DNA of 64,000 nt, from NCBI GenBank assembly GCA_963791615.1, contig CAWBTE010000006.1, positions 496,001-560,000 of the forward strand, in the 5' to 3' direction. The translations under genes and the position numbers were made by a program. Positions 18,876 through 29,148 of this stretch are shown here, one piece after another (the stretch's first letter is position 1; every line of letters begins with the position of its first letter). The notes beneath the pieces were generated by a model. The model saw nothing but the letters and a program-made list of their open reading frames with translations, ran no database searches and was not told the origin of the DNA. The DNA is from CAILZL01 sp963791615 (GTDB taxonomy: Bacteria; Pseudomonadota; Gammaproteobacteria; Steroidobacterales; Steroidobacteraceae).

Positions 18876-21341
18876 ATGTTTCATGGGAAAAAAGCCCTTG
18901 GCGCTGTAACTAGTTGCGCCATCACGTTAGCTTCACTGACAACCCAGGCTCAGACGACCGTCGGCCTTGAAGAGATTGTCGTCACCGCCCAAAAGCGCTC
19001 GGAAAATCTGCAGGAAATTCCCAAGCAGGTCCAGGTGGTTTCGATCGAAAGCATGCAGAATTCCAACGTCACTAATCTCACGGACCTGGTCAAGCTGGTA
19101 CCGTCCATCAGCGGCACTAATAACGGGATGGGTGCCACTTCAATGCGCGGCGTGAGCACCGCAGCTCCGAGTATCGGCGCCGCGCAGAAAGTCGGCGTCG
19201 TTCTGGACGACGTCCCGATCCCGTCTCGCGCCACCTCCGTCAGAAACCTGCTGGATATCCAGCAGGTCGAAGTCCTGCCCGGACCGCAGGGCACACTGGC
19301 CGGGCGCAACGCCACCGGCGGTCTGATCAACCTGGTGACCCGTGCCCCGTCACGCACCGAGGCAACCGGGGCTTTCCAGGTCAGCGCCACAGATGACTTT
19401 GAATATGTGGCCGGTGGTTACTACTCGGCACCCCTCAATGACCAGCTGGCATTCAGCCTGTCGGGCAACTACCAGTCCCTGCGCGGTCAGGGCTATAACA
19501 TCGCGCTCAACAAATGGGACTTGGCCAGCCGATCACTAGGCTTTCGCGGCAAATTGCTGTGGGCCTTCAATGAAGATGCCGAGCTGACCCTCACCTATGC
19601 CAAGGCCAAGGACAGATCCGAAGGCGGCGGCAGCGGCGGCTACAGCTCCATCTATCGCCAGATTGACGTGCCGCTGAACACCATCACCTCGGGTGTGGAA
19701 TGCGTCACCATCACTTCAGCACCTTCTGCACCGGCTTCCACCTGCTCGGCCGCCGCCGCAGGCAAAAGAACCTTCACACAGCTGTTGCCCGGTATCACCC
19801 CCGGCCCGAACAACAACAACTACTACTCGATAAAGAGAGCTTGGCAGTCACGTGACAGCGATCTCGCCTCATTGAAGTACGAGCACAACTTTGCTCCCGG
19901 CACCTTTACTTTCATCGGTTCGCACCTCGTAGAGTACTACCCGCAGGATCAGGTCTGGCAGAACTACCCGGACATCAATCTGAACCTGCACCCGAACTTC
20001 GATGGTTTCGCCCACATCCAGAACCACTCGAAGTCCAAGACACTTGAAGCACGTTTCGCTTCCAACACCGACATGGCTTGGACGTATCTGGTAGGAGCAT
20101 TCTGGTCCGATGCTGAGAACCGCTACGACTACCAGCGCTGGACCCCAACCTTCCTGGCCGATCGTCGCTTTGGCAACGGCTCGCAGGCCTTGTTTGCCAG
20201 CACTTCTTATACCTTACCGAGCGAAACCACGTTACGGGTGGGCGCTCGTTACGAGAAGGATGACATCGACTACATCTGGAACTTCTACGACTCCCCAGCC
20301 ACGACCAAGCGCCTGCAGAATGGTCTCGTGCTCAACTTCCCCGCCTACGGATGGCCGGACACGTCATCGACATTCAGCGACAGCTACGTCAACTATGATC
20401 TGGGCCTGCAGCAGAAGATCAACGAAGACATGATGGTTTATCTCAACTATGCGTATGCCAATCAGGGACCCCTGTTTGACGCCGAGGCAACCACCGAGCG
20501 GGAAAGAAATTCCACAAATCCGCTGCAGCCTCTGCCCTCGGAAGAAGTCCGGTCCATCGAACTGGGTATCAAGACCGAATGGTTCGACAACCGGCTGCAA
20601 GTGAACCTCAACGTGTTCGACATGAAGTTCGACAACTACCAGGCGCTGACCAATGTCACGGATACCGCTAATCCGAATGCAACACCCCAGCTAAAGACCT
20701 GGCCAGCCGGCAAGGTCAGCAGCAATGGCGTGGAGTTGACTTCGTCGGCCCTGCTAACCGACAGCTTCCGGCTGGATTTGTCAGGCATGTACAACAAGGC
20801 CACCATTGATGAATGGTTCTATGCGCCATGTTTCGCCAATCAGACAGCGGCTGAAGGCTGCACACCGGCATCGGCTGGGATCATTCCGCCGAACGAGCCC
20901 ATCGCGAGAGCGTTCCAGCGCGATATTTCGGGTAATTCGCTGGCCAATGCGCCGAAGGTCAAGCTGACTGCGATCGGTACCTACTCGGGCACCTTCGGTG
21001 TCAACTCCAGCATCGACTACGATGCATCGCTGACCTATCGCTACAACGCCAGTCAGGCGGGTGACCAGCTGGGCAATCCGACACTGGCCCTGCCGGCCAC
21101 CCAGTACGTCGATGCCAACTTGAGCTTCACCAAGGGCAATGTTCAGCTGTCCTTCTTCGGCGTGAACCTGTTCGAAGAATTTGCAGAAACCTACGGCACC
21201 GGTCTGGGCGCAGGTCTGGCTTCAGCTCTCGGTGGCGCCGCCACAGGTCGGCAACCGGATGGCAGCTATCCGATCAAGACCCGCAACCTCAATCGCGATA
21301 ATGTTCGTTACTTCGGCGCCCGCTTGAAGTACTCGTTCTAA
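18876..21341 (+). CDS. TonB-dependent receptor, paralogue B
   Basis: A complete TonB-dependent receptor of 821 residues, closely related to paralogue A. The signal peptide ends near TTQAQT, the TonB box region is GLEEIVVTAQKRSENLQEIP, the plug motif is VEVLPGPQGTLAGRNATGG and the C-terminus is YFGARLKYSF. Sequence differs most in loop regions (for example CVTITSAPSAPASTCSAA, where A has GLSGPNPAPGAANPSC), which may change ligand choice. GGGGGATT lies before the ATG. It is followed by the intact creatininase-family enzyme and an esterase on the same strand, which probably process what it imports. Confidence 0.95.
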   Translation: MFHGKKALGAVTSCAITLASLTTQAQTTVGLEEIVVTAQKRSENLQEIPKQVQVVSIESMQNSNVTNLTDLVKLVPSISGTNNGMGATSMRGVSTAAPSIGAAQKVGVVLDDVPIPSRATSVRNLLDIQQVEVLPGPQGTLAGRNATGGLINLVTRAPSRTEATGAFQVSATDDFEYVAGGYYSAPLNDQLAFSLSGNYQSLRGQGYNIALNKWDLASRSLGFRGKLLWAFNEDAELTLTYAKAKDRSEGGGSGGYSSIYRQIDVPLNTITSGVECVTITSAPSAPASTCSAAAAGKRTFTQLLPGITPGPNNNNYYSIKRAWQSRDSDLASLKYEHNFAPGTFTFIGSHLVEYYPQDQVWQNYPDINLNLHPNFDGFAHIQNHSKSKTLEARFASNTDMAWTYLVGAFWSDAENRYDYQRWTPTFLADRRFGNGSQALFASTSYTLPSETTLRVGARYEKDDIDYIWNFYDSPATTKRLQNGLVLNFPAYGWPDTSSTFSDSYVNYDLGLQQKINEDMMVYLNYAYANQGPLFDAEATTERERNSTNPLQPLPSEEVRSIELGIKTEWFDNRLQVNLNVFDMKFDNYQALTNVTDTANPNATPQLKTWPAGKVSSNGVELTSSALLTDSFRLDLSGMYNKATIDEWFYAPCFANQTAAEGCTPASAGIIPPNEPIARAFQRDISGNSLANAPKVKLTAIGTYSGTFGVNSSIDYDASLTYRYNASQAGDQLGNPTLALPATQYVDANLSFTKGNVQLSFFGVNLFEEFAETYGTGLGAGLASALGGAATGRQPDGSYPIKTRNLNRDNVRYFGARLKYSF

Positions 21342-21364
21342 CTGGTTCGATTGGCCTGACCCTC

Positions 21365-21402
21365 AAGGGCGGCGTGGATTCTTCTGGAATCCCGTCGCCC
21401 TT
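21365..21402 (+). terminator. hairpin after TonB receptor B
   Basis: AAGGGCGGCGTGGATTC and GAATCCCGTCGCCCTT form a long stem with few mismatches and a short loop. GTTCTTGTTGT follows. It lies 23 bases after the receptor stop and 43 bases before the creatininase start, so it could attenuate read-through. Confidence 0.6.
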
Positions 21403-21445
21403 GTTCTTGTTGTCACAGATGAATTGCAATTGACGGAAAACAACC

Positions 21446-22333
21446 ATGTTCTGCAAACGCATATTTCTTGCCGCGGCAATCGCCGCAATCACAGTCTCGC
21501 CCCTCGCCGCACAGACGCCTTCACTGCACACACACTGGGAAGATCTGACCGCCGCTGAATTTGTACAGGCGCTGCAACAATCCCAGCAGACCTGCGTGCT
21601 GCCGTTTGGCGTGATCGAAAAACACGGACCCGCTGGTCCATTGGGCACTGATCTGATGAATGGCCGCTACGTCGCGGATCTCGCGACCAAGCAGGAATAT
21701 TCCATCATCTTCCCGGCCTACTACTTCGGGCAGATCTCCGAAGCACGTCATCAGCCCGGCACGCTGGCGTATCCCGCACCCCTGCAGCTGCAACTGTTGC
21801 AGGCCACGGTGGAAGAGATGGGTCGCAATGGTTGCAAGAAAATCATCATCCAGAACGCGCATGGCGGTAATCAGCACCTGCTGCGCTACTTTGCTCAGGC
21901 GCAGATGGATACCCGGCACGACTACGTGGTGTATGCCTACTTCGCACAAGGCGGGGCAGATGTACCCGATGCAGCCAAGGCTACCAAGCCCGGTGTGGAT
22001 GGCCACGGCGGTGAGGGCGAACTGTCCAATGTGATGGCGCATTCACCACAAACCGTGCATCCGGAACGTTCCGGACAACAGTCCGGCGCTGACCAGAAAC
22101 GGCTGACTCTGCCGGCCTCGGTGTACACCGGTATCTGGTGGTACGGCAGTCAACCGAACCACTATCAGGGCGACTCGTCTGGCGCGAACGCTGTTCGCGG
22201 CAAGGCAGCCACGGAGTATGCTGCGCGCAATCTGGCGGCTGCGATCAGGGCCATCAAGGAAGACACCAGCGCAGCGGCCTTGCAGAAGGCATTCTTCGAC
22301 GGCGCCGATAACCCGCTCACAACCCGGCAGTAA
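21446..22333 (+). CDS. exported creatininase-family amidohydrolase
   Basis: A creatininase/creatinine amidohydrolase-family metalloenzyme of 295 residues with a Sec signal peptide (cleavage near PLAAQ). Family metal-site segments are visible: FGVIEKHGPAGPLGTDLMNG (Glu, His and Asp ligands), NAHGGN, and GHGGEGELSNVM. Members open cyclic amides or act as formamidases or pterin-side-chain hydrolases, so the real substrate is not predictable. Periplasmic location is unusual for classical creatininase and points to a catabolic role with the adjacent TonB receptor. A second, decayed copy lies at 18374-18555. The esterase begins 29 bases downstream and is probably in the same operon. Confidence 0.85.
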   Translation: MFCKRIFLAAAIAAITVSPLAAQTPSLHTHWEDLTAAEFVQALQQSQQTCVLPFGVIEKHGPAGPLGTDLMNGRYVADLATKQEYSIIFPAYYFGQISEARHQPGTLAYPAPLQLQLLQATVEEMGRNGCKKIIIQNAHGGNQHLLRYFAQAQMDTRHDYVVYAYFAQGGADVPDAAKATKPGVDGHGGEGELSNVMAHSPQTVHPERSGQQSGADQKRLTLPASVYTGIWWYGSQPNHYQGDSSGANAVRGKAATEYAARNLAAAIRAIKEDTSAAALQKAFFDGADNPLTTRQ

Positions 22334-22362
22334 CCGCATTCGTTCCCTGCAAGGAGACTCTC

Positions 22363-23568
22363 ATGAAACTGATTCAAGCAATATTGACCACGCTCGTGCT
22401 CACTGCTCCCGCGTGGGCGCAGGAAGCGGCCAACACTTCCATCGCCACCGGCGCCGAACAGGCCACCAAAGTTCGTTCTCCGGAGGTGTTGCCGGACAAA
22501 CGCGTGACATTCCGCCTGGTCGCACCCAAAGCCTCGGAAGTAAAACTCGTGGGCAACTGGAGCGGCGGTCGCAACGTGGCGATGGCCAAGGACGCATCGG
22601 GTCACTGGACCGTGACCACGGCAGCACTGCAACCTGAACTATGGGCGTACACCTTTTCCGTAGATGGTGTACGTATGCTCGATCCGAACAACTATAACGT
22701 CGTGCGTGATGGCGTTGGCTTCATGAACACCTTGCTGGTGCTCGATGAGGCGACATCCGTATTTCAAGCCAAAGCCGTCCCACACGGTACCGTGACAACC
22801 GCCTGGGTGCCATCCACAGAATTAAAAACCTCGCGTCGCGCTTTCGTATACACACCACCCGGCTATGAAGCTGGCAATACCCGATACCCGGTGTTGTATC
22901 TGTTGCACGGCAGCGGTGGCGATGAAGCCGCATGGCCGGACATGGGCATCGCCAACATCATCATGGACAACCTGATTGCATCAGGCAAAGCCAGGCCGAT
23001 GATCGTGGTCATGCCAAACGCCTATGCGAACGAATACGCTTCGCTGGATCTCGCGGGTCCACGCAAGGCCGGTCCTCCGGGCGTGGGCTCTGGTGGTACC
23101 GGCCCGACCACCGACTCCAACATCCAGGCCATCGTTGGCGATCTGATTCCATACGTAGAAAAGAACTTCCGCACTCTGCCGGGACGTGACAACCGTGCGC
23201 TTGCCGGACTGTCCATGGGCTCTGGCATTTCCGCAAATGTTGGTTTCAAGCGGTTGGACGTGTTCGCATCGGTGGGCCTGATGAGCGCCGGCAATTTCCG
23301 CAAGTCTGCAACCTCGCCCGGCGGCGTGGCCTGGCTGGAAGCAATCAATCCGGAATTCAAGACGGATCCGGCCGGTACGAACAAGAAGCTGAAACTGCTG
23401 TTCATGTCCTGCGGCACAGAAGACCCACGCGTTGATGGCATGACTCAGGCAACCAAGGATCTGCAGGCGCGTGGCTTCGGGGTCACGTACAAGACCTATC
23501 CGGGCGAACACGAGTGGAAGGTATGGCGCCATTCGCTGTCTGACATGGCGCAGGTGTTGTTTAAATAA
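22363..23568 (+). CDS. exported CE1-type esterase with N-terminal E-set domain
   Basis: A secreted esterase of 401 residues. The signal peptide ends near PAWAQ. An immunoglobulin-like E-set/CBM48-type domain covers about 45-140 (VTFRLVAPKASEVKLVGNWS). An esterase-D/feruloyl-esterase-type alpha/beta hydrolase domain then follows: YPVLYLLHGSGGDEAAW, nucleophile GLSMGSGIS, acid region CGTEDPR and base GEHEWKVWRHSL. Such proteins (XynZ/Fes-like) cleave feruloyl, acetyl or siderophore esters. AAGGAGA lies 9 bases before the ATG. The gene converges with the beta-propeller gene and the two 3' ends overlap by 8 bases. Confidence 0.88.
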   Translation: MKLIQAILTTLVLTAPAWAQEAANTSIATGAEQATKVRSPEVLPDKRVTFRLVAPKASEVKLVGNWSGGRNVAMAKDASGHWTVTTAALQPELWAYTFSVDGVRMLDPNNYNVVRDGVGFMNTLLVLDEATSVFQAKAVPHGTVTTAWVPSTELKTSRRAFVYTPPGYEAGNTRYPVLYLLHGSGGDEAAWPDMGIANIIMDNLIASGKARPMIVVMPNAYANEYASLDLAGPRKAGPPGVGSGGTGPTTDSNIQAIVGDLIPYVEKNFRTLPGRDNRALAGLSMGSGISANVGFKRLDVFASVGLMSAGNFRKSATSPGGVAWLEAINPEFKTDPAGTNKKLKLLFMSCGTEDPRVDGMTQATKDLQARGFGVTYKTYPGEHEWKVWRHSLSDMAQVLFK

Positions 23569-25868
23569 CAGATTGTTTCGTAGGGGCGATTCGCGAACGG
23601 CCCTGCATGCTGCTGAAATCGGAGGGTGGCTCGCGAGCCACCCCTACAGTCAGAAACGCGATGCATTTCGCCGCGGCGTTACCCGGCCAGACCACACCCT
23701 GATCCGGTCTGCTCACACGCTCCAATCCTTTGTAAGTGAACTTCTGCACGCGTTGACCACGATAGGTCTCCGTCGTGTAGAGGTTGCCTTTGGAGTCCGT
23801 GGCGACGTTGTGTACGCCGTAGAACTGGCCGGGCTGTCGGCCACCATCGCCAAAACTGGTGAGCAGTTCGAGCGACTGGCGATCAATGATGCGCACCTTG
23901 CGGTTCTCGCCATCGGCCACGTAGATGAAGCGCTGCTGCGGGTCTGGTGACAGCGCGAGATCCCAGACTGATCCGGAGCCCAGTGTCTGCGTCTCGAAGA
24001 ATCCTTCTTTCACGAACGTACCATCTGGACGGAACACCTGGATGCGATCATTGGTACGATCACACACATAGACCAGATCGTCGTTCGACACCACCACGCA
24101 GTGCACGGGGTTGCGGAACTGTTGCGCCGGTTTCTGGTTCGCCACATACGGTCCCGGATCGATATCGTTGGGCTGATTGCCATAGGCGCCCCAATGTCTT
24201 TTGTATTGCCCGGTATCGGCATCGAACACGATGATGCGGTGATTGCCGTAACCGTCGGCGACATAGGCTTCATTGCGTTTGGGATCAACGAAGACCTTTG
24301 CAGCCAGCCGCAGGTTCTGCGTGTCGTTGCTGCCCTTGCTCTGGCCCGGCTTGCCGATCTGCATCAGGAACTGGCCGGTCTTCGTGAATTTCAGCACCAT
24401 ATTGTCGTTGGAAGGTTTGACGCCCGTCTCCAGCTGATCCCGGCCATCACGCGCACCGGCTGCGCTTTCCGGACCGCTGCCATTGCCGCCGATCCATACA
24501 TTGCCTTTGTGATCCACGGTGATGCCATGGTTGGAGAAGGGCCAGTCGTAGCCATTGCCCGGACCGCCCCACGCATTCACCAGATTACCGGCAGGATCGA
24601 ACTCCAGTACCGGCGGCGCAGGCACGCAGCAACTCGCGATGGGTGGATTGGTCGTGGCATGCACCTCGCCCGGCTCCAGCGAGCCGGGACGGTGAATAAT
24701 CCAGACGTGGTCCTTGTCATCGACGCTGACGCCGATGGTCTGGCCGATGACCCAGTGATTGGGCAACGGCTTCGGCCACAGCGGATCAACTTCAAAGCGC
24801 GGTGCGGTCGACTTCGCAACAGGGATGTGTTTTTCCAGCATCGTCCTGCGCACTACCGCACCGTAAACATTGCCTTCTGCATCGACGCCGATGCCTTCTG
24901 CGCCGCTGTGCGGCCCACTGACAGACTCCATGTCTTCGATGAAGGCGGTCACCTTACCCGTGCGCGCGCTGCCGATGCGGATGCCCTTGCGCCATCCATA
25001 GGTCTCGTTGGCGCTGGTGTCCGGGCCGGATTCGGAATCGGCCGAGTAAAGGATGTCGTTGGCATCGATGGCCAGACCGGAAGGTCGGCCGAACTGAGTC
25101 CACTGATCGAGAACCTTGCCATCCTGATCGAAGATCTGAATGCGATTGTTCACGCGATCGGCCACGAACAATCGTCCGCGCGAATCGAACACCATCGAAT
25201 GCGGTTCGCGCAGTTCACCTGGCCCGGTGCCTGCCTTGCCGAATTCCTTGATGTACTTGCCGTCTTTCGAGAAGTGCACGATGCGGTTGTTGCCCAGCGC
25301 CAGCGGACGCCGATCCTTGACGCACGATGACCGTCCGACACAAAGATGTCGCCATTGGCCGCGATGGCCACATCGGTCGGCTGGTTGAACGTATCCGGGC
25401 CATTGCCCGCCACGCCGGCCTTGCCCAGTGTCATCAGCACTTTGCCTTCGGGACTGAACTTGAATACCTGATGGCCCTTGCCATTGGCGCCGCCAGCGTC
25501 GGTAACCCAGAGATTGCCTTCACGGTCGACGTCGCGCCGTGCGGGAAAACAAACAGCCCACTGCCCCACTTCGCCAGCAGCTTGCCGGCCTTGTCGAACT
25601 TCAGGATGGGATCCTCGGTTCTGCCCGCACAGGAGTTGTCGCGACAGCGATAGATCACATAGATGTTGCCGGAGCGGTCAGGCTCCACGGCCGTGAGCGC
25701 TGCCGGCCAGACGATGCCCTGCACGTCGGGGAATTGCCCCCAGTTGCGCACCGTGCGATATGACTGGGGAGCATTTTCTACAGGCCATACCGGCTCGGCA
25801 CTCATGCATGCCATTGAAGCAAGAATCAGCGTGAGAACGGCTCCGGCGCGTTGTGACAGAAGTGTCAT
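23561..25868 (-). CDS. exported NHL-repeat beta-propeller protein (frameshifted)
   Basis: A secreted beta-propeller of NHL/peptidyl-glycine-lyase-like type, about 765 residues if intact. A signal peptide is present at the start (LTLILASMACMSA). Repeated NHL blades are visible, for example REPHSMVFDSRGRLFVADRV and KPAQQFRNPVHCVVVSNDDL. The frame breaks near 25545 (after GLFVFPHG) and near 25320 (after IFVSDGH) and resumes each time in the expected order, so the breaks are probably indels. The last ~35 residues are encoded by a repeat element (23580-23647) and may not be native. Function is unknown; propellers of this family bind ligands or act as lyases. Confidence 0.75.
23580..23647. repeat. 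GTAGGGGCG inverted-repeat element, copy 1
   Basis: The element begins GTAGGGGCGATTCGCGAACG and ends with the perfect hairpin GGGTGGCTCGCGAGCCACCC plus CTAC, so its outer ends GTAGGGG/CCCCTAC are inverted repeats. A second copy of the same design lies at 42146-42216. Both sit between convergent genes. Here it lies inside the 3' end of the propeller reading frame. Confidence 0.8.
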
Positions 25869-25878
25869 GGCGGTTTAC

Positions 25879-25900
25879 TCCCCTTGGTTAATAGTTATCG
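25879..25900 (-). promoter_or_regulatory. 22-nt leader motif, second copy
   Basis: On the minus strand CGATAACTATTAACCAAGGG plus GA precedes the propeller start by 10 bases. It matches the motif at 1926-1947 at 20 of 22 positions. Its AAGGGG is the ribosome binding site. The conserved upstream half may be a regulatory site shared by the two genes. Confidence 0.4.
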
Positions 25901-25972
25901 GATACACCATACGCTTGTTTAATCGCGGCTTGAGGCGATGCCGCGACACTTCTGCATTATATGCAAATGATA

Positions 25973-25999
25973 AACCCCCGCCTGGGACAGGCGGGGGTT
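25973..25999 (-). terminator. terminator after dienelactone hydrolase gene
   Basis: AACCCCCGCCT-gggac-AGGCGGGGGTT is a perfect 11-base stem. Read on the minus strand it lies 77 bases after the hydrolase stop and is followed by TATCATTT. Confidence 0.75.
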
Positions 26000-26076
26000 C
26001 AGTTCGACCTCAATTTGCAGGTCAGATACGAATCAAGAACTCCAGGGCAACTCGCCGCTTGAAGCGACGGCTCCCA

Positions 26077-27021
26077 TCAAGCTCTTACGTACTTGTTGAA
26101 CCAGCCTACGGTGCGGGTCCATGCCTCAGTCGCCGCAGCCTCGTTGTAACGCTCGGGCGTCGCGTCGTTGAAGAAGCCATGAACCGAGCCTTTATAGATA
26201 TGCCCCTCGTGCGGGATACCTGCAGCCGTAAGCGCCTTGTCGTATTCCGGCCACGCCTGGACCAGTCGTGTATCCAGTTCACCGTGCTGCGCCATGATTG
26301 CCGCCTTGATCTTCGGCACGTCCGCCACAGCCGGCCCGCCGCCGTAGAACGGCACCGCCGCCGCAAGCTCTGCGCCCAGCCGCACAGCCAGTGCGTTCGA
26401 GCTGCTGCCGCCGTAGCAGAAACCAGTCGCACCGATCTTGCCCGTGCAGTCGGGGCGTGCTTTGAGCCACTGTGCTGCAGCCACCAGGTCTTCGAACTTC
26501 TTGGCGTTGTCGAGCTTGGTGAAGAGCTGACCACCCTTGAAGTCGTCGCCTGGATAGCCACCGGCCGCCGTGAGCACGTCCGGCGCAAACGCCATGAAAT
26601 TAGCCATGGCGAAACGACGTGCGACATCTTCAGTGTGCGGATTCAGACCGCGATTTTCATGGATCACAACGATGCCCGGCAGTTTGGTCGGCGTTTCCGA
26701 ACGGCTGTCGGCACTGAACGGGCGAACCAGGTAGCCCTTGATGTAGCCGTGACCCAGTGGTGACGGCACGGTGACATAGCTGGCCACAATCCGCTCGTCG
26801 GTCCTGGATATCTGCTGACCCATCGCGTAGTCGGGCGTCAACGCCGCCACAATGGCGCCGGCAGTGAGACCGGCGACGGCGTATTTTTGTGCGCCGCTCA
26901 TGAAATCCCGGCGACTGATCTCACCGTGAATGTACTGGTTATAAAGTTCAATTGCTTCGGGTGGAACTGTGCGTCTTTCTTTTGGTGACATGGCTTTTGA
27001 TGACGTGGCTTGTGTTGACAT
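26077..27021 (-). CDS. Tat-exported dienelactone hydrolase-family protein
   Basis: A dienelactone hydrolase-family enzyme of 314 residues. The ATG at 27021 is preceded by GAGGG at the proper distance; a longer upstream reading lacks homology. A twin-arginine leader sits unusually far in (SRRDFMSGAQKYAVAGLTAG, about residues 37-56), after a charged stretch. The catalytic triad region is complete: HENRGLNPHTEDVAR, nucleophile GFCYGGSSS (Cys), HGELD and SVHGFF. Classical DLH opens dienelactones in chlorocatechol degradation. Exported Tat members act on unknown lactones or esters. It is divergent from the lactonase-type propeller at 27270. Confidence 0.88.
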   Translation of the reverse strand: MSTQATSSKAMSPKERRTVPPEAIELYNQYIHGEISRRDFMSGAQKYAVAGLTAGAIVAALTPDYAMGQQISRTDERIVASYVTVPSPLGHGYIKGYLVRPFSADSRSETPTKLPGIVVIHENRGLNPHTEDVARRFAMANFMAFAPDVLTAAGGYPGDDFKGGQLFTKLDNAKKFEDLVAAAQWLKARPDCTGKIGATGFCYGGSSSNALAVRLGAELAAAVPFYGGGPAVADVPKIKAAIMAQHGELDTRLVQAWPEYDKALTAAGIPHEGHIYKGSVHGFFNDATPERYNEAAATEAWTRTVGWFNKYVRA

Positions 27022-27269
27022 GGGGCATCCCTCTGTTCGGTTGGAGAAGAACAATAACACCATAAAACGGCCTTCCAGAAGCGGCCTGGCTGGCCACCTT
27101 TGCACTACTTTGCAGAGCGGTAAATCTGGTGGAGTGATGCAGGCTGGGATTGCGGCATCACATTTAGCCCAATGACCAGCACCGTTTCCACGAGTATGCT
27201 TCAGCACGTTGTAAGAACCTGTTCAAGAGCCAGCTTATCCAGCATGGACACAATGAGAGAGAACCAACG

Positions 27270-28608
27270 ATGACGGACACCATGCAAACGCAATGCAACG
27301 AACCCGGTGATCAGCCCCTCACACGCCGCACCTTGCTCAAGGGCTCAGCTGCGTTAGCCGGGCTGGCGAGTATGGGCGCAGTGCTGCATCAGGCGATGGC
27401 GGCGGGCAATGAAATCGATCTTTATGCAGGATCCTGGATACGCAAAGGCGGCAACAAAGGGTTTTACCGCTACAAGTTCGACACCGTGACTGGCAAGCTG
27501 ACTTTTGTCGAGAAAATCACCGACGCCTATAGCGTCGGCGGCACCATGGTCGATACCGCACGCGGACTGGTCTACATCACCGACGAAAACGACCAGCAAC
27601 CTGATTTCCGTCTCGGCGGCGGTGGCACGGTCGGTGTTTACCGGATCAATCCGGCGAGCGGCGCACTCACCAGCCTTGGTGCACAGAAATCCTATGGCGC
27701 CAACCCTTCGATGATTGCCATCGACCCGACCGGAAAATACATGGTCGCTTCGATTCATTCCACCAACGATCCGGTCACGCGCGTGATCGAGACCGCCCCG
27801 CATCGTTACGAGATCGTCGCGCAATATCCGACCAGCTCGATCAATCTGTTTCCACTCAATGCCGATGGCACGCTCGGCGCGCCGCTGGATGTGCATGAAA
27901 CCTTCGGCACCGGCCCGCACGCCAACCAGACAACATCACATCCGCATTGCGTGGTCTGGGAGCCTGAAGGCCGGTTCTTTATCTGTTGCGACAAGGGCAC
28001 CGACCGGATTTATTCGATGGCAATCGACTATCGCGCCCAGCGCATTGTCCACACCGCCGCGCCCTATGTGCTCGAGCCGGGCGCGGTGCCACGCTATGTG
28101 CGCTTCAACGCCGAGAAGAAACTCGCCTACGTGAACTTCGAGAGCGCCAACGAAATCGCGGTGTTCCGCTATGACGAACACGGTGCGTTGACCAAGGTGG
28201 GTTCCGAGCCGGTGATTACTGCAGACGCTGCTGGCCAAGGTTCCCGCCGGTGCGCACTTCGAACAGCAGGACATGCGCCTGCATCCGTCAGGCAAGTTCC
28301 TGTTTACCGTGGTGCGTGGTTCACTCGACTACATGGAAGGCAATGAACGCAAATACAAACAGGGCTTTGACGGCGTGACGGCCTTTGCCATCGACAACAA
28401 CGGCATGCTCAAGCGCATCCAGACCATTGAGCTTGCCGCAAGCTGGCCGCGTGGCTGTGCGATTTCGCCCGACGGACGATTTATCCTGGTGCCCTGCCTG
28501 TACAGCGACGAAATCCTGACGCTGGCCATCGCCAAAGACGGCACGCTCACAAAAGTATCGAGCATCGCGCAGAACGCGGCGGCGAACCTGGCTTTCTTTG
28601 CTGGTTGA
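27270..28608 (+). CDS. Tat-exported lactonase-type beta-propeller (frameshifted)
   Basis: A seven-bladed beta-propeller of the 6-phosphogluconolactonase/YbhE (lactonase) family. It has a twin-arginine leader (TRRTLLKGSAALAGLAS). Typical propeller segments include YSVGGTMVDTARGLVYITDE, SHPHCVVWEPEGRFFICCD and SWPRGCAISPDGRF. The frame is lost near 28221-28240 and resumes as LLAKVPAGAHFEQQDMRLHP, a likely one-base indel; the full product would be about 445 residues. Together with the adjacent hydrolase it may act on lactones in the periplasm. The propeller fold alone does not prove lactonase activity. Confidence 0.78.
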
Positions 28609-28623
28609 AGAGCAGAGATCGAT

Positions 28624-29148
28624 ATGAAGATAAAGACCCGGAGCCTTTGTTTAGTGACAGCTACAGGACTCATGCTGGCATCAGTCATTACTCCAACTCA
28701 GTCGCAGGAGTCGTCCCCACCCTTCAGAGAACAAAAACTTATCTCCAGCGCCGGTGCGCGGGCCATGGCCGATGCCTGTATCGCCTATGCCGAAAAGAAA
28801 AATAAATCCGTGGCGCTGGCGATCATCGACTGGGGCGGCAATCTGATGGAGTTCCATGCCATGGAAGGAGCATCGCCCAACGATATCGAAACCTCCTTAT
28901 TGAAGGCCAAATCAGCCTTGCGCTGGCGGCGTCCGACTTCGGAAACCAACCAGGCAGTTCGCAGTGGCCAGAACCTGGCGCCGACTTTTATTAACGACTT
29001 CCCGCAGCCGGGAGGACTACCCATCGTGCTCGATGGTCAGGTCATCGGCGCCATGGGCGTCTCCGGCCCCGATGGCGAGGATTGTGCCAAGGCGGCAATG
29101 GACATCGTATTCAAGGGCAAAGCAACCACCACCAACCGCGCGAATTAG
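28624..29148 (+). CDS. exported GlcG/HbpS-family protein (DUF336)
   Basis: A 174-residue protein of the GlcG/HbpS family with a Sec signal peptide (cleavage near PTQSQ). Family features: AGARAMADACIAYAEKKNKS, VALAIIDWGGNLMEFHAMEG and the glycine-rich end LDGQVIGAMGVSGPDGEDC. Members bind haem or small organic ligands, and some are linked to glycolate or aromatic catabolism; the role here is unknown. It starts 15 bases after the propeller stop, so the two are probably cotranscribed. Confidence 0.82.
   Translation: MKIKTRSLCLVTATGLMLASVITPTQSQESSPPFREQKLISSAGARAMADACIAYAEKKNKSVALAIIDWGGNLMEFHAMEGASPNDIETSLLKAKSALRWRRPTSETNQAVRSGQNLAPTFINDFPQPGGLPIVLDGQVIGAMGVSGPDGEDCAKAAMDIVFKGKATTTNRAN

Noticed and set aside
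21446..22333. Specific assignment as creatinine amidohydrolase.
   Set aside because: The family includes several different amidohydrolases. The signal peptide and context do not fit creatinine catabolism, so only the family is claimed.
24101..25330. A long plus-strand open frame of about 409 codons.
   Set aside because: It is antisense to the beta-propeller gene, whose minus-strand translation shows clear NHL repeats. The plus-strand product has no recognisable features.
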